DNA from: Enemella dayhoffiae
Lineage (GTDB): Bacteria; Actinomycetota; Actinomycetes; Propionibacteriales; Propionibacteriaceae
Direction: 5' to 3'
DNA length: 64,000 bases
Assembly (NCBI RefSeq): GCF_002250625.1
Contig: NZ_NMVQ01000034.1
Location: 1-64,000, forward strand
In this document: piece after piece, positions 9,901-18,764 of the stretch
How positions within the stretch are numbered: position 1 is the stretch's first letter
How the letters are laid out: each line of letters starts with the position of its first letter
The notes under the pieces: model-generated
Databases searched by the model: none
The model's input: only the letters and a program-made list of their open reading frames with translations
What the model was told of the DNA's origin: nothing
Program-made: the position numbers and the translations under genes

Positions 9901-11512
9901 GGGAGGTGACCAGTTCCTCGCGGATCGCGTCCAGCGGCGGGTTGGTCACCTGGGCGAACAGCTGCGCGAAATAGTCGAACAGCAGCCGCGGCCGCTCGCT
10001 CAGCGCGGCGATCGGGGTGTCGGTGCCCATCGACCCGATCGGCTCGGCGCCGGTGCTCGCCATCGGACTGATCAGCAGCCGCAGCTCCTCCTCGGTATAG
10101 CCGAACACCTGCTGGCGCCGGGTCACCGAGTTGTGCCCGTGCACGGTGTGTTCACGCGCGGGCAGGTCGTCCAGGTCGATCAGCCCGGCCTCCAGCCACT
10201 CCCCGTAGGGGTGCTCGGCGGCCAGCTCGGACTTGATCTCGTCGTTGGGGATGATCCGGTGCTGCTCGAGGTCGGCCAGGAACATCTGCCCCGGCTGCAT
10301 CCGCCCCTTCTGCACCACGTTGCGGGCCTCGATCTCGGGCAGCACGCCGGCCTCGGAGGCGAGCACCACCAGCCCGTCGTCGGTCACCCAGAACCGGCCC
10401 GGGCGCAGGCCGTTGCGGTCCAGCACGGCACCGATCAGGCTGCCGTCGGTGAAGCACACGCTGGCCGGGCCGTCCCACGGCTCCATCAGGCAGGAGTGGA
10501 ACCGATAGAAGTCGCGCTGCTTCGGGTCCATCCCCGGGTTGTTCTCCCACGCCTCGGGGATCATCATCAGCACCGCGTGCGGCAGCGAGCGCCCGCCCAG
10601 GTGCAGCAGCTCGAGCACCTCGTCGAAGGACGCCGAGTCGGAGTGGTCCGGCGAGCAGATCGGGAACAACCGCTCCAGGTTGCCGCCGATCACGTCGGAG
10701 GCGAGCAGCTCCTCGCGGGCCCGCATCCAGTTCCGGTTGCCCTTGACGGTGTTGATCTCCCCGTTGTGCGCGATCATCCGGAACGGGTGCGCCAGCTCCC
10801 AGCTGGGGAACGTGTTGGTGGAGAACCGCGAGTGCACCAGCGCCAGCGCCGAGGCCAGCCGCTCGTCGTGCAGCTCGGGGAACACCTCCTCCAGCTGGTC
10901 GGTGGTCAGCATCCCCTTGTAGACCAGGGTGCGCGCCGACAGCGACGGGAAATAGACCCCGACCTCGTGCTCGCAGCGGCGCCGCAGGGCGTACGCCAAC
11001 CGGTCCAGCTCGATCCCCCGCTGGCCCTCGGCGCCGGCCACCACCAGGTGGGCGAAGTGCGGCATCACCTCCCGCGAGACCGGGCTGAGCGTGCTGTCGT
11101 CAGCGGGGATGTCACGCCAGCCGAGCACGGTCAGCCCTTCGGCCGTGACGAGCTTCTCGATCGCCGCGACGGCGGTCCGCCGCTCGCTCTCCTCACGGGG
11201 CAGGAAAGCCGCCCCGACGGCGTACGCCTGGGCCTCGGGCAGCTCGAACTCGCAGACCGCGCGCAGGAACGCATCGGGCACCTGAACCAGGATTCCGGCG
11301 CCGTCGCCGGCGGCGGTGTCGGCGCCGGTGGCGCCGCGGTGGTCGAGGTTGCGCAGCGCCTCCAGGCCCTGCTCGACGATGGTGTGGCTCGCCTCCCCGC
11401 TCAGTCGGGCGACGAACGCGACCCCGCAGGCGTCGTGCTCGAAGGCCGGGTCATAGAGCCCTTCGGCGGGGCGTTGCACGGATCGCCGGGTGACCACGGA
11501 ATCGTTCGTCAC
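6962..11512 (-). CDS. gltB: Glutamate synthase large subunit
   Basis: About 1516 residues from GTG at 11512, which follows AGGAG. A longer open frame runs upstream to 11794 but its extra N-terminus is low-complexity and should not be annotated. The N-terminal Ntn glutaminase has its nucleophile at Cys29 ([14 protein letters not shown]) after a short propeptide. The central and FMN-synthase domains follow, with the [3Fe-4S] motif [19 protein letters not shown] (Cx5Cx4C) at about two thirds of the length. The C-terminal GXGXG beta-helix domain includes SGGRIVVRP and [10 protein letters not shown]. Ammonia from glutamine is channelled to the FMN site to aminate 2-oxoglutarate. The protein partners with GltD, encoded 26 bp downstream. 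Confidence 0.97.
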   Translation of the reverse strand: MTNDSVVTRRSVQRPAEGLYDPAFEHDACGVAFVARLSGEASHTIVEQGLEALRNLDHRGATGADTAAGDGAGILVQVPDAFLRAVCEFELPEAQAYAVGAAFLPREESERRTAVAAIEKLVTAEGLTVLGWRDIPADDSTLSPVSREVMPHFAHLVVAGAEGQRGIELDRLAYALRRRCEHEVGVYFPSLSARTLVYKGMLTTDQLEEVFPELHDERLASALALVHSRFSTNTFPSWELAHPFRMIAHNGEINTVKGNRNWMRAREELLASDVIGGNLERLFPICSPDHSDSASFDEVLELLHLGGRSLPHAVLMMIPEAWENNPGMDPKQRDFYRFHSCLMEPWDGPASVCFTDGSLIGAVLDRNGLRPGRFWVTDDGLVVLASEAGVLPEIEARNVVQKGRMQPGQMFLADLEQHRIIPNDEIKSELAAEHPYGEWLEAGLIDLDDLPAREHTVHGHNSVTRRQQVFGYTEEELRLLISPMASTGAEPIGSMGTDTPIAALSERPRLLFDYFAQLFAQVTNPPLDAIREELVTSLAGTIGQEQNLLDPGPASCRQIVIGFPVLDNDQLAKVVALNRHGDMPGFRPHIVRGLYRVEDGGMGLRHALDRICAEVSRAINDGARTVILSDRHSTAELAPIPSLLLTSAVHHHLVRTKARTRAALIVEAGDVREVHHVATLIGFGASAVNPYLAFESAEDLAREEVYLGVDPEVAVKNLKKALGKGVLKVMSKMGVSTVASYTGAQIFECLGLSSEVIDQYFTGTASKLGGMGLEEIAAEIRMRHQKAYPADGIPLPYRELEVGGEYQWRREGEPHLFDPETVFRLQHSTRAERYDVFKAYTRRVDDQSKRLMTLRGLLQFRSDRPSIPIEEVEPVEDIVKRFSTGAMSYGSISQEAHETLAIAMNILGGKSNTGEGGEDAERLYDPRRRSAIKQVASGRFGVTSDYLTNADDIQIKMAQGAKPGEGGQLPGNKVYPWVAKTRHSTPGVGLISPPPHHDIYSIEDLKQLIHDLKCANPSARVHVKLVAEVGVGTVAAGVSKAKADVVLISGHDGGTGAAPLTSLKHAGGPWELGLAEAQQTLIVNGLRDRIVVQVDGQLKTGRDVVIGALLGAEEYGFATAPLVVSGCVMMRVCHLDTCPVGVATQNPELRKRFSGKPEFVVNFFRFVAQEVREYLAELGFRSLDEAIGRIDMLETASAEAYWKAHGLDLAPVLHRPSGRFAESSPLRNTITQDHGLDDSLDRRVLIPLAKAALERGERVTGETEVRNIHRTVGTILGHEVTRATRGEGYADDTIDLTLTGSGGQSFGAFLPRGVTLRLIGDSNDYVGKGLSGGRIVVRPPEDAAFEPHEQIIAGNVIGYGATSGEILLRGRVGERFCVRNSGATAVVEGVGDHGCEYMTGGLVLVLGGTGRNFAAGMSGGVAFVHELREENLNREMVDTLAPDAEDVERLAELLRRHHEQTGSKIAKRLLEGDIAAAFTKVLPREYARVMAARRAAVAEGLDDDAAARRMMEAVHA

Positions 11513-11657
11513 GGTGAACTCCTGACCTTCTGGGTGGCTGAGCGCCGGCGGAGGGGATGGGTTGCTCCGCGTGGCAGGGAAACGGTACTCAGCCGTCCAG
11601 CATTCGGAGAAATCTGCGCGGTGGATGAGACGGAGGACACGCCCGGGCGGGCGGGTG

Positions 11658-12599
11658 CTACTTCTTCGCGGCGGCCGCGGTGGACTTCTTCGGCTTCTTC
11701 GAGGGTACGCCCGAGGCGGCCTGTCGCCGGCGCTCGGCGTTGACTCGGCGTACCCGCTCCCCGCGCCAGTGGTAGAAGTAGCCCACCGCGGCAACCCCCG
11801 CCGAGCAGGCGGCGATCGCGAACATCGGCTGCCAGCGGCCGGATTCCTCGTCCAGGATCAGGAAGAAGCCGAGCCCGAAGATGACACGGAACGCCACCGA
11901 CGACGCCCAACGACCCCGGCGCATCCGCTGGTGGATGATGACCAGGATCAGCGACACCGCGACCGCGACCACCATGTGGCTGCCGGCATAGAGCAGCGCC
12001 TGCATCCGGCTCGGGTTGGACTCCTGGCGGTCGATCAGCGACTGCCAGACCGGCCACTGCCACAGGCCCCAGCACACGCCGACGGCGATACCGGTGGCGA
12101 GCACGCCGAGTTTCTGGTTCAGCGTCGGCTCCAGGATGGTGCGCCAGCCGAACTCCTCCAGGGTGACCCCGACCAGCAGGCCGAGGGCGACGAAGCCGAA
12201 GATCGTGCCGGTGTCGTCCGGCATCGCCAGCGGATGGGGCAGCTCGGACAGTTCGGTCGGCCGGAGCCCCCAGCGGAAGAAGCCATAGAACTGCACCACC
12301 AGCAGCAGGATCGCCAGCGCTGCCCCGATGCCCACGATGGTGCGGCGGACCACCTGCACGTCGAAGCCGCCGCCGGGCAGCCACAGCAGCGGGAGTCGGA
12401 GCGGGCGGCGCAGCGCCAGCGCGGCCAGACCGCCGAGCACCGGGGCGATGCTGCCGAGATTGAACACCCAGGTGGCGATCCGGAAGTGCTGCTGGATCCA
12501 GAACAGCGGGATCGAGAAGAGCGCGGTGGCGATCAGGAACACCGCGGCCGCCATCCAGACGCTGCGCTGGGGAGTCGCGGAGGATTGGGCCTGCTGCAC
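11658..12599 (-). CDS. CPBP-family intramembrane glutamic protease-like protein
   Basis: 313 residues with about eight membrane helices. The CPBP/Abi signature EExxxR is present as [16 protein letters not shown] near residue 145. Second-half motifs are [12 protein letters not shown] (the usual position of the FxxxH/W motif) and [18 protein letters not shown] (HxxxN/S-like). Family members cleave membrane substrates (for example CAAX-type processing, bacteriocin immunity, sigma-factor regulation). The C-terminus is an unusual Lys/Ala tail ([13 protein letters not shown]). The gene stands alone upstream of gltB on the same strand, separated by 145 bp. The substrate is unknown. Confidence 0.82.
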   Translation of the reverse strand: MQQAQSSATPQRSVWMAAAVFLIATALFSIPLFWIQQHFRIATWVFNLGSIAPVLGGLAALALRRPLRLPLLWLPGGGFDVQVVRRTIVGIGAALAILLLVVQFYGFFRWGLRPTELSELPHPLAMPDDTGTIFGFVALGLLVGVTLEEFGWRTILEPTLNQKLGVLATGIAVGVCWGLWQWPVWQSLIDRQESNPSRMQALLYAGSHMVVAVAVSLILVIIHQRMRRGRWASSVAFRVIFGLGFFLILDEESGRWQPMFAIAACSAGVAAVGYFYHWRGERVRRVNAERRRQAASGVPSKKPKKSTAAAAKK

Positions 12600-12699
12600 C
12601 CGGCCATGCTAGCGGCTGTACCGCGTCCCGAGGCCGTAGGATGAGCGCGTTACGAGCCACTTCCCCCGCTCCGGCGGCCGCTCGAGAAGAGACACCGCA

Positions 12700-13782
12700 T
12701 TGACTGTCGCCGTGCGCAGTGCGCGATCGGATCGCCCTGCCCGCAAGCCGTCGCCCGCCCGGGGTGGCTCGGCGCGGGGTGGCTCGGCGCGGGGTCGCGC
12801 TGCGGGGCGCGGTGGGGCCGCTCGTCGGTCGACCGGTGCCGCACGGTCGCGCCGCCGAGTGCTCCCGGTGGTGCTGGTGCTGGTGCTCGGTGTCCTGCTC
12901 GGCTGGTGGCTCCGCCCGGGGACCGCGGTGGGCCACTTCCGCAGCGTCGCCGGCCACGACCGCTATCAGACGGCGTACGCCGAGGCGCTGCGCGACCTGC
13001 CCCCGCCGGCGGCCACGCTCGACCTGCGGACCGAGCTGGGGATCGTGCGGACCTACCGGTTCGCCGGGGCCAATCCGCAACTGCCGCCCATCGTGTTGCT
13101 CGCGGATCGGGGCCGGGCCACCCCGGACTGGGCTCCGCTGGTCGGCGCGCTGGTGCGGCAGCGGACGGTCTATGCGGTGGACACGCTCGGCGATGCGGGG
13201 CTGAGCCTGCAGGCGCGGACGCTGTCCAACGACTCGGACGCGGCCAACTGGTTGTACCAGGTGCTCGGGCAGCTGCCGGCGAAACAGTTCGTGCTGGCGG
13301 GTGCCGGTACCGGCGGTTGGGCCGCGGTGAACCTGGCGGTTCGTCGACCCGGTGTGGTCGCCGGCCTGGTGCTGATCGACCCGGAACGGGTGCTCGCGGA
13401 TCCACCGTCGACCGCCGGGGTGCGGGAGTTCGTGGCCACCAACCGGTACAGCCCGCAGGGCTGGCGGTCGGCCTGGCTGGACCAGCGGGCCGGCGCCCCC
13501 GTCACCGGAGCGATCGGGCGCTTGGCTCTGTCCGGGCTGGTGGAGCACACCGAAGGCTCCCAGATCGGGGACACCCTGGCCGAGCGTCCGCTGCGCGAGC
13601 TGCAGATCCCGACCCTGGTGCTGCTCGGTGGCGCCTCCACGGTGCACGACGCCCGCGCCGCCGAGACCCGGGCCAGGCTGTTGCCGAGGGGCACCGTCCG
13701 CTTCTGGCCCGACGCCCCCCACGATCTGGTGCACGCCCGCACCCCCCAGGTCCTCACCGAGCTCACCGCCTTCCTCCGCTGA
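12700..13782 (+). CDS. Membrane-anchored alpha/beta-hydrolase-fold protein lacking the nucleophile
   Basis: 360 residues from a TTG at 12700 (a GTG at 12712 is the alternative). The N-terminus is very basic and Gly/Ala-rich, followed by one membrane anchor (VLPVVLVLVLGVLLGWWL, about residues 55-72), so the rest faces outside. The remaining ~280 residues follow an alpha/beta-hydrolase pattern: PIVLLADRGRATPDWAPLV, VYAVDTLGDAG, FVLAGAGTGGWAAVNLAV, VVAGLVLIDPERVL, a late LVLLGGAS strand and a terminal His (DAPHDLVHA). The nucleophile-elbow GxSxG is GAGTG, so the expected Ser is Gly; the protein is probably not a classic hydrolase. It is convergent with the trp operon. Binding or scaffolding roles are possible but unproven. 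Confidence 0.75.
   Translation: MTVAVRSARSDRPARKPSPARGGSARGGSARGRAAGRGGAARRSTGAARSRRRVLPVVLVLVLGVLLGWWLRPGTAVGHFRSVAGHDRYQTAYAEALRDLPPPAATLDLRTELGIVRTYRFAGANPQLPPIVLLADRGRATPDWAPLVGALVRQRTVYAVDTLGDAGLSLQARTLSNDSDAANWLYQVLGQLPAKQFVLAGAGTGGWAAVNLAVRRPGVVAGLVLIDPERVLADPPSTAGVREFVATNRYSPQGWRSAWLDQRAGAPVTGAIGRLALSGLVEHTEGSQIGDTLAERPLRELQIPTLVLLGGASTVHDARAAETRARLLPRGTVRFWPDAPHDLVHARTPQVLTELTAFLR
12761..12790. repeat. Two tandem 15-bp units in the basic N-terminal tail
   Basis: GGGGTGGCTCGGCGC occurs twice in direct succession (12761-12775 and 12776-12790), encoding a repeated RGGSA in the basic tail of the hydrolase-like protein. A third degenerate unit (GGGGTCGCG...) follows. Confidence 0.8.
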
Positions 13783-13786
13783 CCCC

Positions 13787-13870
13787 ACGCTGGCTGAGCC
13801 GCCAACACGCTGGCTGAGCCTGTCGAAGCCACCCCCCACGCCGGCTGAGCGAGCGCCAGCGAGTTGAAGC
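13787..13870. repeat. Dispersed GCTGAGC / GTCGAAGCC intergenic repeats, three partial copies
   Basis: Between the convergent hydrolase-like gene and trpA there are three related units: ACGCTGGCTGAGCC at 13787-13800, the same unit followed by TGTCGAAGCC at 13807-13830, and ACGCCGGCTGAGCGAGCGCC...GAGTTGAAGCC at 13838-13870. The 15-mer CTGAGCCTGTCGAAG recurs exactly in the 5' end of trpE (20289-20303), and a longer relative overlaps the end of iacI (36994-37027). These are members of a dispersed repeat family rather than coding sequence. Confidence 0.8.
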
Positions 13871-13959
13871 CCCGCACAATTCCTTGATCATTTCACTCGA
13901 GGCCCCGCTACCCCGCGTCCGCTCGTCGGCGTCGGACCGAGAGACCGGAATTGTGCGGG
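13871..13959. repeat. Inverted repeat with perfect 13-bp arms around a 63-bp core
   Basis: CCCGCACAATTCC at 13871-13883 is the exact reverse complement of GGAATTGTGCGGG at 13947-13959. The 89-bp unit lies immediately beside the dispersed repeats and ends 3 bp from the trpA stop codon. It could be a small non-autonomous element with terminal inverted repeats, or part of a long-loop terminator for the convergent genes. I see no clear target-site duplication. Confidence 0.75.
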
Positions 13960-13962
13960 ACC

Positions 13963-14778
13963 TCAGCCGCGTACCCCGGCGGCCAGGTCGGCCAGCAGCT
14001 CCCGCAGCGCGCTCAGATCATCCGGCGTACCGGCATCCTCGGCGGCGATCAGGGTGCGCACGAGCGCCGAACCAACGATCACCGCATCGGCATATTCGGC
14101 AATCTCGCGCGCCTGGGCGCCGTTGCTCACCCCGAGCCCGATCCCGACCGGTACCTCCGGCCGCAGCTCCCGGACCCGGCGGACCAGCTCCGGCGCCGCC
14201 GCCGACGACTGCGCCCGCACCCCGGTCACCCCCATCACCGAGGTGGCGTACAACCAACCGCGGCAGGCGTCCACCGTGCTCGCGATCCGCTCATCGCTGG
14301 AGCTCGGTGCGACCAGGAAGATCCGGTCCAGCCCGTGCGCCTCGGAGGCAGCGAACCACTCCTGCGCCTCGTCCGGGGTCAGGTCCGGGGTGACCAGCCC
14401 CGACCCGCCGGCGTTGGCCAGGTCGCGGGCGTACGCGTCCACCCCGTAGTTCTCGATCAGGTTCCAGTAGGTCATCACCACGCTGTTCCCGCCTGCTGCG
14501 GCCACGGCCTCGGCGGCGGCGAAGGAGTCGCGGGTGCGTACGCCGCGGGCCAGCGCCGAGGTGCCCGCCCGCTGGTTCACCGGCCCGTCCATCACCGGAT
14601 CCGAGTACGGCATGCCGATCTCCACCAGGTCGCAGGCGCGGGCCAGCTCGCCCAGCGCGGCCAGCGACACCGGTACATCGGGATAGCCGACGGGCAGGAA
14701 CCCGACCAGCGCCCTGCGGCCCTCGTCGGCGGCGGCCCGGAACAGCCGTCCGGTACGCCCCAGATCGAACTCGCTCAT
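13963..14778 (-). CDS. trpA: Tryptophan synthase alpha subunit
   Basis: 271 residues from ATG at 14778. It cleaves indole-3-glycerol phosphate to indole and glyceraldehyde 3-phosphate; indole tunnels to TrpB. The TIM-barrel motifs are clear: VGFLPVGYPD, the catalytic Glu and Asp in LVEIGMPYSDPVMDGP, MTYWNLIENYG, GLVTPDLTPDEA, and the phosphate-binding GIGLGVSN ... AVIVGSALV. An open frame extends upstream to 14874 but lies inside trpB; the chosen ATG is preceded by AAGGAG and overlaps the trpB stop by one base (TGATG). It is the last gene of the gntR-trpB-trpA unit. Confidence 0.96.
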   Translation of the reverse strand: MSEFDLGRTGRLFRAAADEGRRALVGFLPVGYPDVPVSLAALGELARACDLVEIGMPYSDPVMDGPVNQRAGTSALARGVRTRDSFAAAEAVAAAGGNSVVMTYWNLIENYGVDAYARDLANAGGSGLVTPDLTPDEAQEWFAASEAHGLDRIFLVAPSSSDERIASTVDACRGWLYATSVMGVTGVRAQSSAAAPELVRRVRELRPEVPVGIGLGVSNGAQAREIAEYADAVIVGSALVRTLIAAEDAGTPDDLSALRELLADLAAGVRG

Positions 14779-16070
14779 CACAGCTCCTTGCTTCCGGTCA
14801 TCGACCCCTCGGCCTCGGCGTCCGGCGCCTCGCCGCCGGTGGTGGCGTCCACGCTGCCGTCCAGCCCGAACCACTTGATCGCGGTCTCCACGTCCTTGTC
14901 GCCGCGCCCGGACAGGTTGACCAGGATCAGCGGCTCCTCGTCGGGCCGCTCCTCGGCCCAGCGTCGACCCAGCCGCAGCGCCCCGGCCAGGGCGTGCGCG
15001 GACTCGATCGCCGGCATGATCCCCTCGGTGCGGGTGAGCAGCCGCAATGCCTCCATCGCCTCGGCGTCGGTGACCGGCTCATAGCTGGCGCGTCCAGTGT
15101 CGGCCAGCCAGGCGTGCTCCGGCCCGACCCCGGGATAGTCCAGTCCGGCCGAGATCGAGTGCGACTCCTTGGTCTGCCCGTCCTCATCCATCAGCACGAA
15201 GGTGCGCATCCCGTGCAGCACCCCGGTCCGCCCCTCGGAGATGGTGGCGGCGTGCCGGCCGGTCTCCAGGCCGTCCCCGCCGGCCTCGAAGCCGAACAGC
15301 CGCACCTGCTCATCGGCGATGAAGTCGGCGAACAGCCCCATCGCGTTCGACCCGCCGCCGACGCAGGCGACCACCGCATCGGGCAACCGGCCGTGTCGCT
15401 CGAGCACCTGGGCGCGGGCCTCGGTGGAGATGATCCGCTGGAAGTCGCGCACGATCATCGGGAACGGGTGCGGCCCGCCGACCGACCCGATCAGATAGTG
15501 GGTGTTGTCGACGCTGGCGACCCAGTCGCGCAACGCCTCGTTCATCGCGTCCTTCAGCGTCTTCGAACCCGACTCGACGGCGACCACCTCGGCACCGAGC
15601 AGCTGCATCCGCGCCACGTTGAGCGCCTGCCGGTCGGTGTCCACCTTGCCCATGTAGACCCGGCACTCCATCCCGAACAGGGCCGCCGCGGTGGCGGTGG
15701 CGACCCCGTGCTGCCCGGCGCCGGTCTCGGCGATCAGCCGCGTCTTGCCCATCCGGCGGGTGAGCAGCGCCTGGCCCAGCACGTTGTTGATCTTGTGCGA
15801 GCCGGTGTGGTTGAGGTCCTCGCGCTTCAGCAGGATCCGCGCGTTTCCTGCGTGGGCGGAGAATCGGCTCGCCTCGGTGACCGGGCTCGGCCGGCCGACG
15901 TAGTCGCGGTGCAGGCCGGTCAGCTCTTCGGCGAAGGCCGCGTCGGCCTGGGCGTCGGCGTACGCCCGTTCGAGCTGGGCGAGCGCGGCGTGCAGCGCCT
16001 CGGGCACGAACTTGCCGCCGAAGCGGTCGTAGTGTCCGGTGGCGTCGGGCAGCGTGCGGGGCTGGGTCAT
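14778..16070 (-). CDS. trpB: Tryptophan synthase beta subunit
   Basis: 430 residues. It condenses indole with serine using PLP. Seen: the PLP lysine in [13 protein letters not shown], the [14 protein letters not shown] loop with the catalytic Glu region, the phosphate-binding GGGSNAMG, and [11 protein letters not shown] near the end. The C-terminus carries a roughly 27-residue acidic extension beyond the usual ending, of unknown role. The ATG at 16070 overlaps the stop of the GntR regulator gene as ATGA, so trpB translation appears coupled to the regulator. Family identity is certain; the unusual point is the upstream neighbour, since trpC or trpD is expected there. Confidence 0.97.
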   Translation of the reverse strand: MTQPRTLPDATGHYDRFGGKFVPEALHAALAQLERAYADAQADAAFAEELTGLHRDYVGRPSPVTEASRFSAHAGNARILLKREDLNHTGSHKINNVLGQALLTRRMGKTRLIAETGAGQHGVATATAAALFGMECRVYMGKVDTDRQALNVARMQLLGAEVVAVESGSKTLKDAMNEALRDWVASVDNTHYLIGSVGGPHPFPMIVRDFQRIISTEARAQVLERHGRLPDAVVACVGGGSNAMGLFADFIADEQVRLFGFEAGGDGLETGRHAATISEGRTGVLHGMRTFVLMDEDGQTKESHSISAGLDYPGVGPEHAWLADTGRASYEPVTDAEAMEALRLLTRTEGIMPAIESAHALAGALRLGRRWAEERPDEEPLILVNLSGRGDKDVETAIKWFGLDGSVDATTGGEAPDAEAEGSMTGSKEL

Positions 16071-16759
16071 GACTCCTCCTGGTGGTGCGGCTCGGGATGT
16101 GGATGCAGGCGGGCGCGTTCGACGGTGATCACCGCGCCGGGGATCAGGGCCCGGTCGGTGAGCACGACTCGGCCGTCGGTGGTGCGCGACTCGCGGACGC
16201 TGAGCAGGGCCGGGCTGTGCGGGGCCCGGCCGAGCAGGTCGGCGTCCTCGCGGTCGAGGACCACCGCGCGGACGGTCTCGGTGGCATCGGTCACCGCGCG
16301 GCCGGCGTCGGCCAGGGCGGCGTACAACGACTCGTCGCCGAGCCGCTCCACCGCGATCTCGACGCCGGGCGCCAGCAGCGAGGTCTGCAGCGCGAACGGC
16401 TGCCCGTCGAGGCGGCGCAGCCGGACGATCCGGTGCCCCTCGGCGGTCGGACTGTGGTCGATGACGGTGGTGGTGAGGGTACGCCCGGTGGCGGCGGCCT
16501 GGTCGGCGAGACTGGTCAGCGGGCCCAGCGACAGCTCGACGCTGCGCGGCGTGACGAACGTGCCGCGGCCGTGCTCGCTCACCACCAGCCCCGCCTCGGC
16601 CAGCCGGGCCAGCGCCTGCCGCACCGTCATCACGGTCACCCGGTGCCGTTCGGCCAACTCGCGCTGGGAGGGCAGCGCGTCACCGGGCGCGAGCGCACCG
16701 GACTCGATCTCGGCCCGCAACGCGTCCGCGATCACCCGGTACTTCGGCTGCCCGCTCAT
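16067..16759 (-). CDS. GntR-family regulator, HutC subfamily (UTRA domain), joined to trpBA
   Basis: 230 residues. The N-terminal winged helix-turn-helix (about residues 5-70) shows [46 protein letters not shown] and GRGTFVTP. The C-terminal ~140 residues resemble a UTRA effector domain ([23 protein letters not shown]; ending [19 protein letters not shown]). Start ATG at 16759 follows GGGAGG. The gene overlaps trpB by 4 bp, so the regulator and trpBA share a transcript. A pseudopalindrome TGTTCTAGATCA overlapping the putative -10 resembles the operator class of DasR-like HutC regulators and suggests autoregulation. UTRA ligands in the family are sugars phosphates, histidine derivatives or similar; whether this one senses a tryptophan-pathway compound is unknown. 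Confidence 0.88.
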   Translation of the reverse strand: MSGQPKYRVIADALRAEIESGALAPGDALPSQRELAERHRVTVMTVRQALARLAEAGLVVSEHGRGTFVTPRSVELSLGPLTSLADQAAATGRTLTTTVIDHSPTAEGHRIVRLRRLDGQPFALQTSLLAPGVEIAVERLGDESLYAALADAGRAVTDATETVRAVVLDREDADLLGRAPHSPALLSVRESRTTDGRVVLTDRALIPGAVITVERARLHPHPEPHHQEES

Positions 16760-16788
16760 CCCACCTCCCGCTTCACCGTCGCGCCAAC

Positions 16789-16823
16789 TGTTCTAGATCA
16801 CTTTAACGCTAGCACTTTGTCAG
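16789..16823 (-). promoter_or_regulatory. Putative promoter and operator of gntR-trpB-trpA
   Basis: On the minus strand a CTGACA (-35, complement of 16818-16823) is followed after exactly 17 bp by TGATCT (-10, complement of 16795-16800). The pseudopalindrome TGTTCTAGATCA at 16789-16800 overlaps this -10 and matches 10 of 12 positions of the DasR-type operator TGGTCTAGACCA as I remember it. The operator lies 30-41 bp upstream of the regulator start codon. Flanking CAACTG (16785-16790) and CAGTTG (16821-16826) form an outer inverted repeat. Assignment is by inspection only. Confidence 0.5.
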
Positions 16824-16938
16824 TTGTCATGCCCAGCCCCGAGCACCCATCCCCGCGCGAACTCCCCCCATCTCTTTGGCGGAAATCCCGCCCCATCGTT
16901 CGGCGTACGCCGGACAGAGCCTGCGTTTCAATGGACCC

Positions 16939-17056
16939 ATGAACCGCACCAGCGCCGAACCGCACCAGCGCCCCGGACCTGGCCGCGATCGGCTCCGCCC
17001 TGGGCGACAACTCCCGCGCGGCGAGGCTGATCTCACTGCTCGACGGCCGCGCCTGA
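16939..17056 (+). pseudogene. Remnant of an ArsR-type regulator gene, frameshifted by a 16-bp tandem duplication and truncated
   Basis: From ATG at 16939 the 16-mer GAACCGCACCAGCGCC occurs twice in tandem (16941-16956, 16957-16972). With one copy removed the frame reads MNRTSAPDLAAIGSALGDNS, then RAARLISLLDGRA and TGA at 17054. This matches the first helices of ArsR-family regulators (typical pattern LAAIGxxLGDxxRAxLLxLLDGRALT). The rest of the HTH and the dimerisation helices are absent: sequence after the TGA shows no continuation in any frame that I can recognise. So there are two lesions, a duplication frameshift and a 3' deletion. It sits in the gap that splits trpC from the gntR-trpBA unit and is opposite in strand, suggesting a past insertion or rearrangement at this site. 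Confidence 0.72.
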
Positions 17057-17077
17057 TCAAACGCGCCTGACCGGGCC

Positions 17078-17860
17078 TCAGGCCCCGGCAGCAATCATCC
17101 GGCGTACGGCCTCGACAGGGTCGCCCCCGGTGACCAGCGCCTCGCCGACCAGCACCACGTCCGCACCCGCGGCACGGGCAGCGGCGACATCCTCCGGCCC
17201 GCGGATCCCCGACTCGGCGACCTTCAGCACCCCCGCGGGCACCCGCGGCGCCAACCGGGCGAAGGTACCGGGGTCGACCGCCAAGGTCTTCAGGTTGCGG
17301 TTGTTCACCCCGACCAGCCGCGCGCCGCCGGCCAGCGCGCGGTCGATCTCGGCCTCGTCGTGCACCTCGACCAACGGAGTCAGCCCGAGCTCCACGGCAC
17401 TCTGGTGCAGGTCACGCAACTGGGCGTCATCCAGCGCGGCGACGATCAGCAGCGCCAGGTCGGCACCGGCCACCCGTCCCTCGAGCAGCTGATAGTCGGT
17501 GACCACGAAATCCTTGCGCAGCACCGGTACGTCGACCCGCGAGCGCACGGCGACCAGGTCGTCCAGCGAACCGCGGAACCGTCGCGCCTCGGTGAGCACC
17601 GAGATCGCGGCCGCACCACCCTCGGCATAGTCGGCGGCCAGCCCGGCCGGGTCGGTGATCTGCGCCAGGTCGCCCTTACTGGGGCTGGCCCGCTTGACCT
17701 CGGCGATCACGCTCACCCCCGCGGCGGCGAACGCCGGCATCGGGTCCAGTGGTTGCGGGGCGTACGCCAACTGGCCGGCCAGGTGCTCCGCGGAGATCCG
17801 CGCCGCGCGCTCGGCCAGGTCCTCGCGTACCCCGACGATGATGTCGTCGAGGACCGACAT
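17078..17860 (-). CDS. trpC: Indole-3-glycerol phosphate synthase
   Basis: 260 residues, normal for a monofunctional TrpC. It closes the indole ring by decarboxylating CdRP. Barrel motifs: [15 protein letters not shown] (catalytic Lys in [10 protein letters not shown]), [13 protein letters not shown] (catalytic Lys), [19 protein letters not shown] and [12 protein letters not shown] with phosphate binding at [10 protein letters not shown]. The ATG overlaps the stop of the small membrane protein gene by one base (TGATG). It ends the first trp segment (hisI-trpE-membrane protein-HGxxPAAW-trpC); trpD, trpF and trpG are not in the window. Confidence 0.97.
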   Translation of the reverse strand: MSVLDDIIVGVREDLAERAARISAEHLAGQLAYAPQPLDPMPAFAAAGVSVIAEVKRASPSKGDLAQITDPAGLAADYAEGGAAAISVLTEARRFRGSLDDLVAVRSRVDVPVLRKDFVVTDYQLLEGRVAGADLALLIVAALDDAQLRDLHQSAVELGLTPLVEVHDEAEIDRALAGGARLVGVNNRNLKTLAVDPGTFARLAPRVPAGVLKVAESGIRGPEDVAAARAAGADVVLVGEALVTGGDPVEAVRRMIAAGA

Positions 17861-18093
17861 CAGTCCTGCCCGAGCCCGACCCGGTTCATGATGCCGCCGA
17901 CGATCGGGGCGGCGAGCATGATCACGCCACCGGCGACGCTGATCGGGATATTGATCGACGGGAATCCACCCGGACCGACCAGGAACCCGACGGTCGCCAC
18001 CAGGAAACCGACCAGCGCGATCATCGCCCCGGCCCAGGCGGCAGGGGTCTTGCCGTGGTGGACGTGCTTCACGGTGGTACGTCGGCGGCTCAT
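17860..18093 (-). CDS. HGxxPAAW-family small membrane protein
   Basis: 77 residues. It carries the signature [20 protein letters not shown] near the N-terminus, then a second hydrophobic segment ([20 protein letters not shown]). This family is recurrent in actinobacteria next to trpC and its role is unknown; the conserved association suggests an accessory function at the membrane in tryptophan metabolism. It is translationally coupled to trpC by TGATG. Confidence 0.85.
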   Translation of the reverse strand: MSRRRTTVKHVHHGKTPAAWAGAMIALVGFLVATVGFLVGPGGFPSINIPISVAGGVIMLAAPIVGGIMNRVGLGQD

Positions 18094-18149
18094 CTGTCCT
18101 CTTTCATTCGTGCAGATTCAGGTCGTGCGGATTCAGGCTCGGCTCGCAG

Positions 18150-18764
18150 TCATTCTCGCCGATCAGGACCCGGCCTGTCATCCGGACCGGCCGACGGAGG
18201 CTCGGCGGGATCGTCAACGGTCGGGTCGTGTCCGGCGTCGAGCGCCTTCCACACCTCGTTCGGGTCGTCGTCGGCGGTGGTCTCGGCGGCCACCCGCTGC
18301 CGATCGAACCGGTCGGCCGGCCGCGGCCAGGTCTGCGCCCGCAGAAGCATCAGCAGCGCGGCCGCCAGCACGATCAGCCCACAGACGGCGTACGCCCACG
18401 GGGCGGCGGTTTCCCCACCGACGACGAAGGTCCCCTCCGCCAACTCGCGCCGCGTCGGCCCGCGGCCGACCACCGGCAACCCGGTGAGCAGCATGCCGAT
18501 CCCGGCCAGCGCCAGCGGCACGGCCAGGATCCGCCGCCCCACCGGCCGCAACAGCAACGCCAGCAGGGTTCCGGCGGCGACCACCGCGGCCAGCACCACC
18601 GCCAGCGATCCGGTGTACTCGTTCCCGCTGACCCGGAACTCCCCCGCCGCCTGCCAGGGCACGCTCGACAACACCAGCCCGAGCAAGGACCCGAGAGCCA
18701 GCCCGCCCAGGGCGTACGCCCGAGTCCGCCGACCAGCCGACCCCGCCCGCGGCGACTCAGCCAT
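18150..18764 (-). CDS. Tryptophan-biosynthesis-associated membrane protein (TIGR02234-like)
   Basis: 204 residues from ATG at 18764, overlapping the end of trpE by 8 bp. The longer upstream frame lies within trpE and is not used. There are four hydrophobic segments: ALGGLALGSLLGLVLSSVPW, SLAVVLAAVVAAGTLLALLL, ILAVPLALAGIGMLLTGL and WAYAVCGLIVLAAALLMLL. A WQAAGEFRVSGNEYTGS loop follows the first. The tail is acidic and Pro-rich with NEVWKALDAGHDPT, a common ending in this family. Proteins of this type lie between trpE and trpC in actinobacteria; their biochemical function is unknown. Confidence 0.85.
   Translation of the reverse strand: MAESPRAGSAGRRTRAYALGGLALGSLLGLVLSSVPWQAAGEFRVSGNEYTGSLAVVLAAVVAAGTLLALLLRPVGRRILAVPLALAGIGMLLTGLPVVGRGPTRRELAEGTFVVGGETAAPWAYAVCGLIVLAAALLMLLRAQTWPRPADRFDRQRVAAETTADDDPNEVWKALDAGHDPTVDDPAEPPSAGPDDRPGPDRRE

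Noticed and set aside
6947-11743. Very long plus-strand open frame opposite gltB
   Set aside because: It mirrors gltB codon for codon in the antisense frame, with low-complexity His/Arg/Gln/Val composition and no domain; gltB itself has full catalytic motifs.
11513-11794. N-terminal extension of gltB from 11794
   Set aside because: The extra ~94 residues are Arg/Pro/Ser low-complexity; the GTG at 11512 has a ribosome-binding site and gives the expected propeptide before Cys29.
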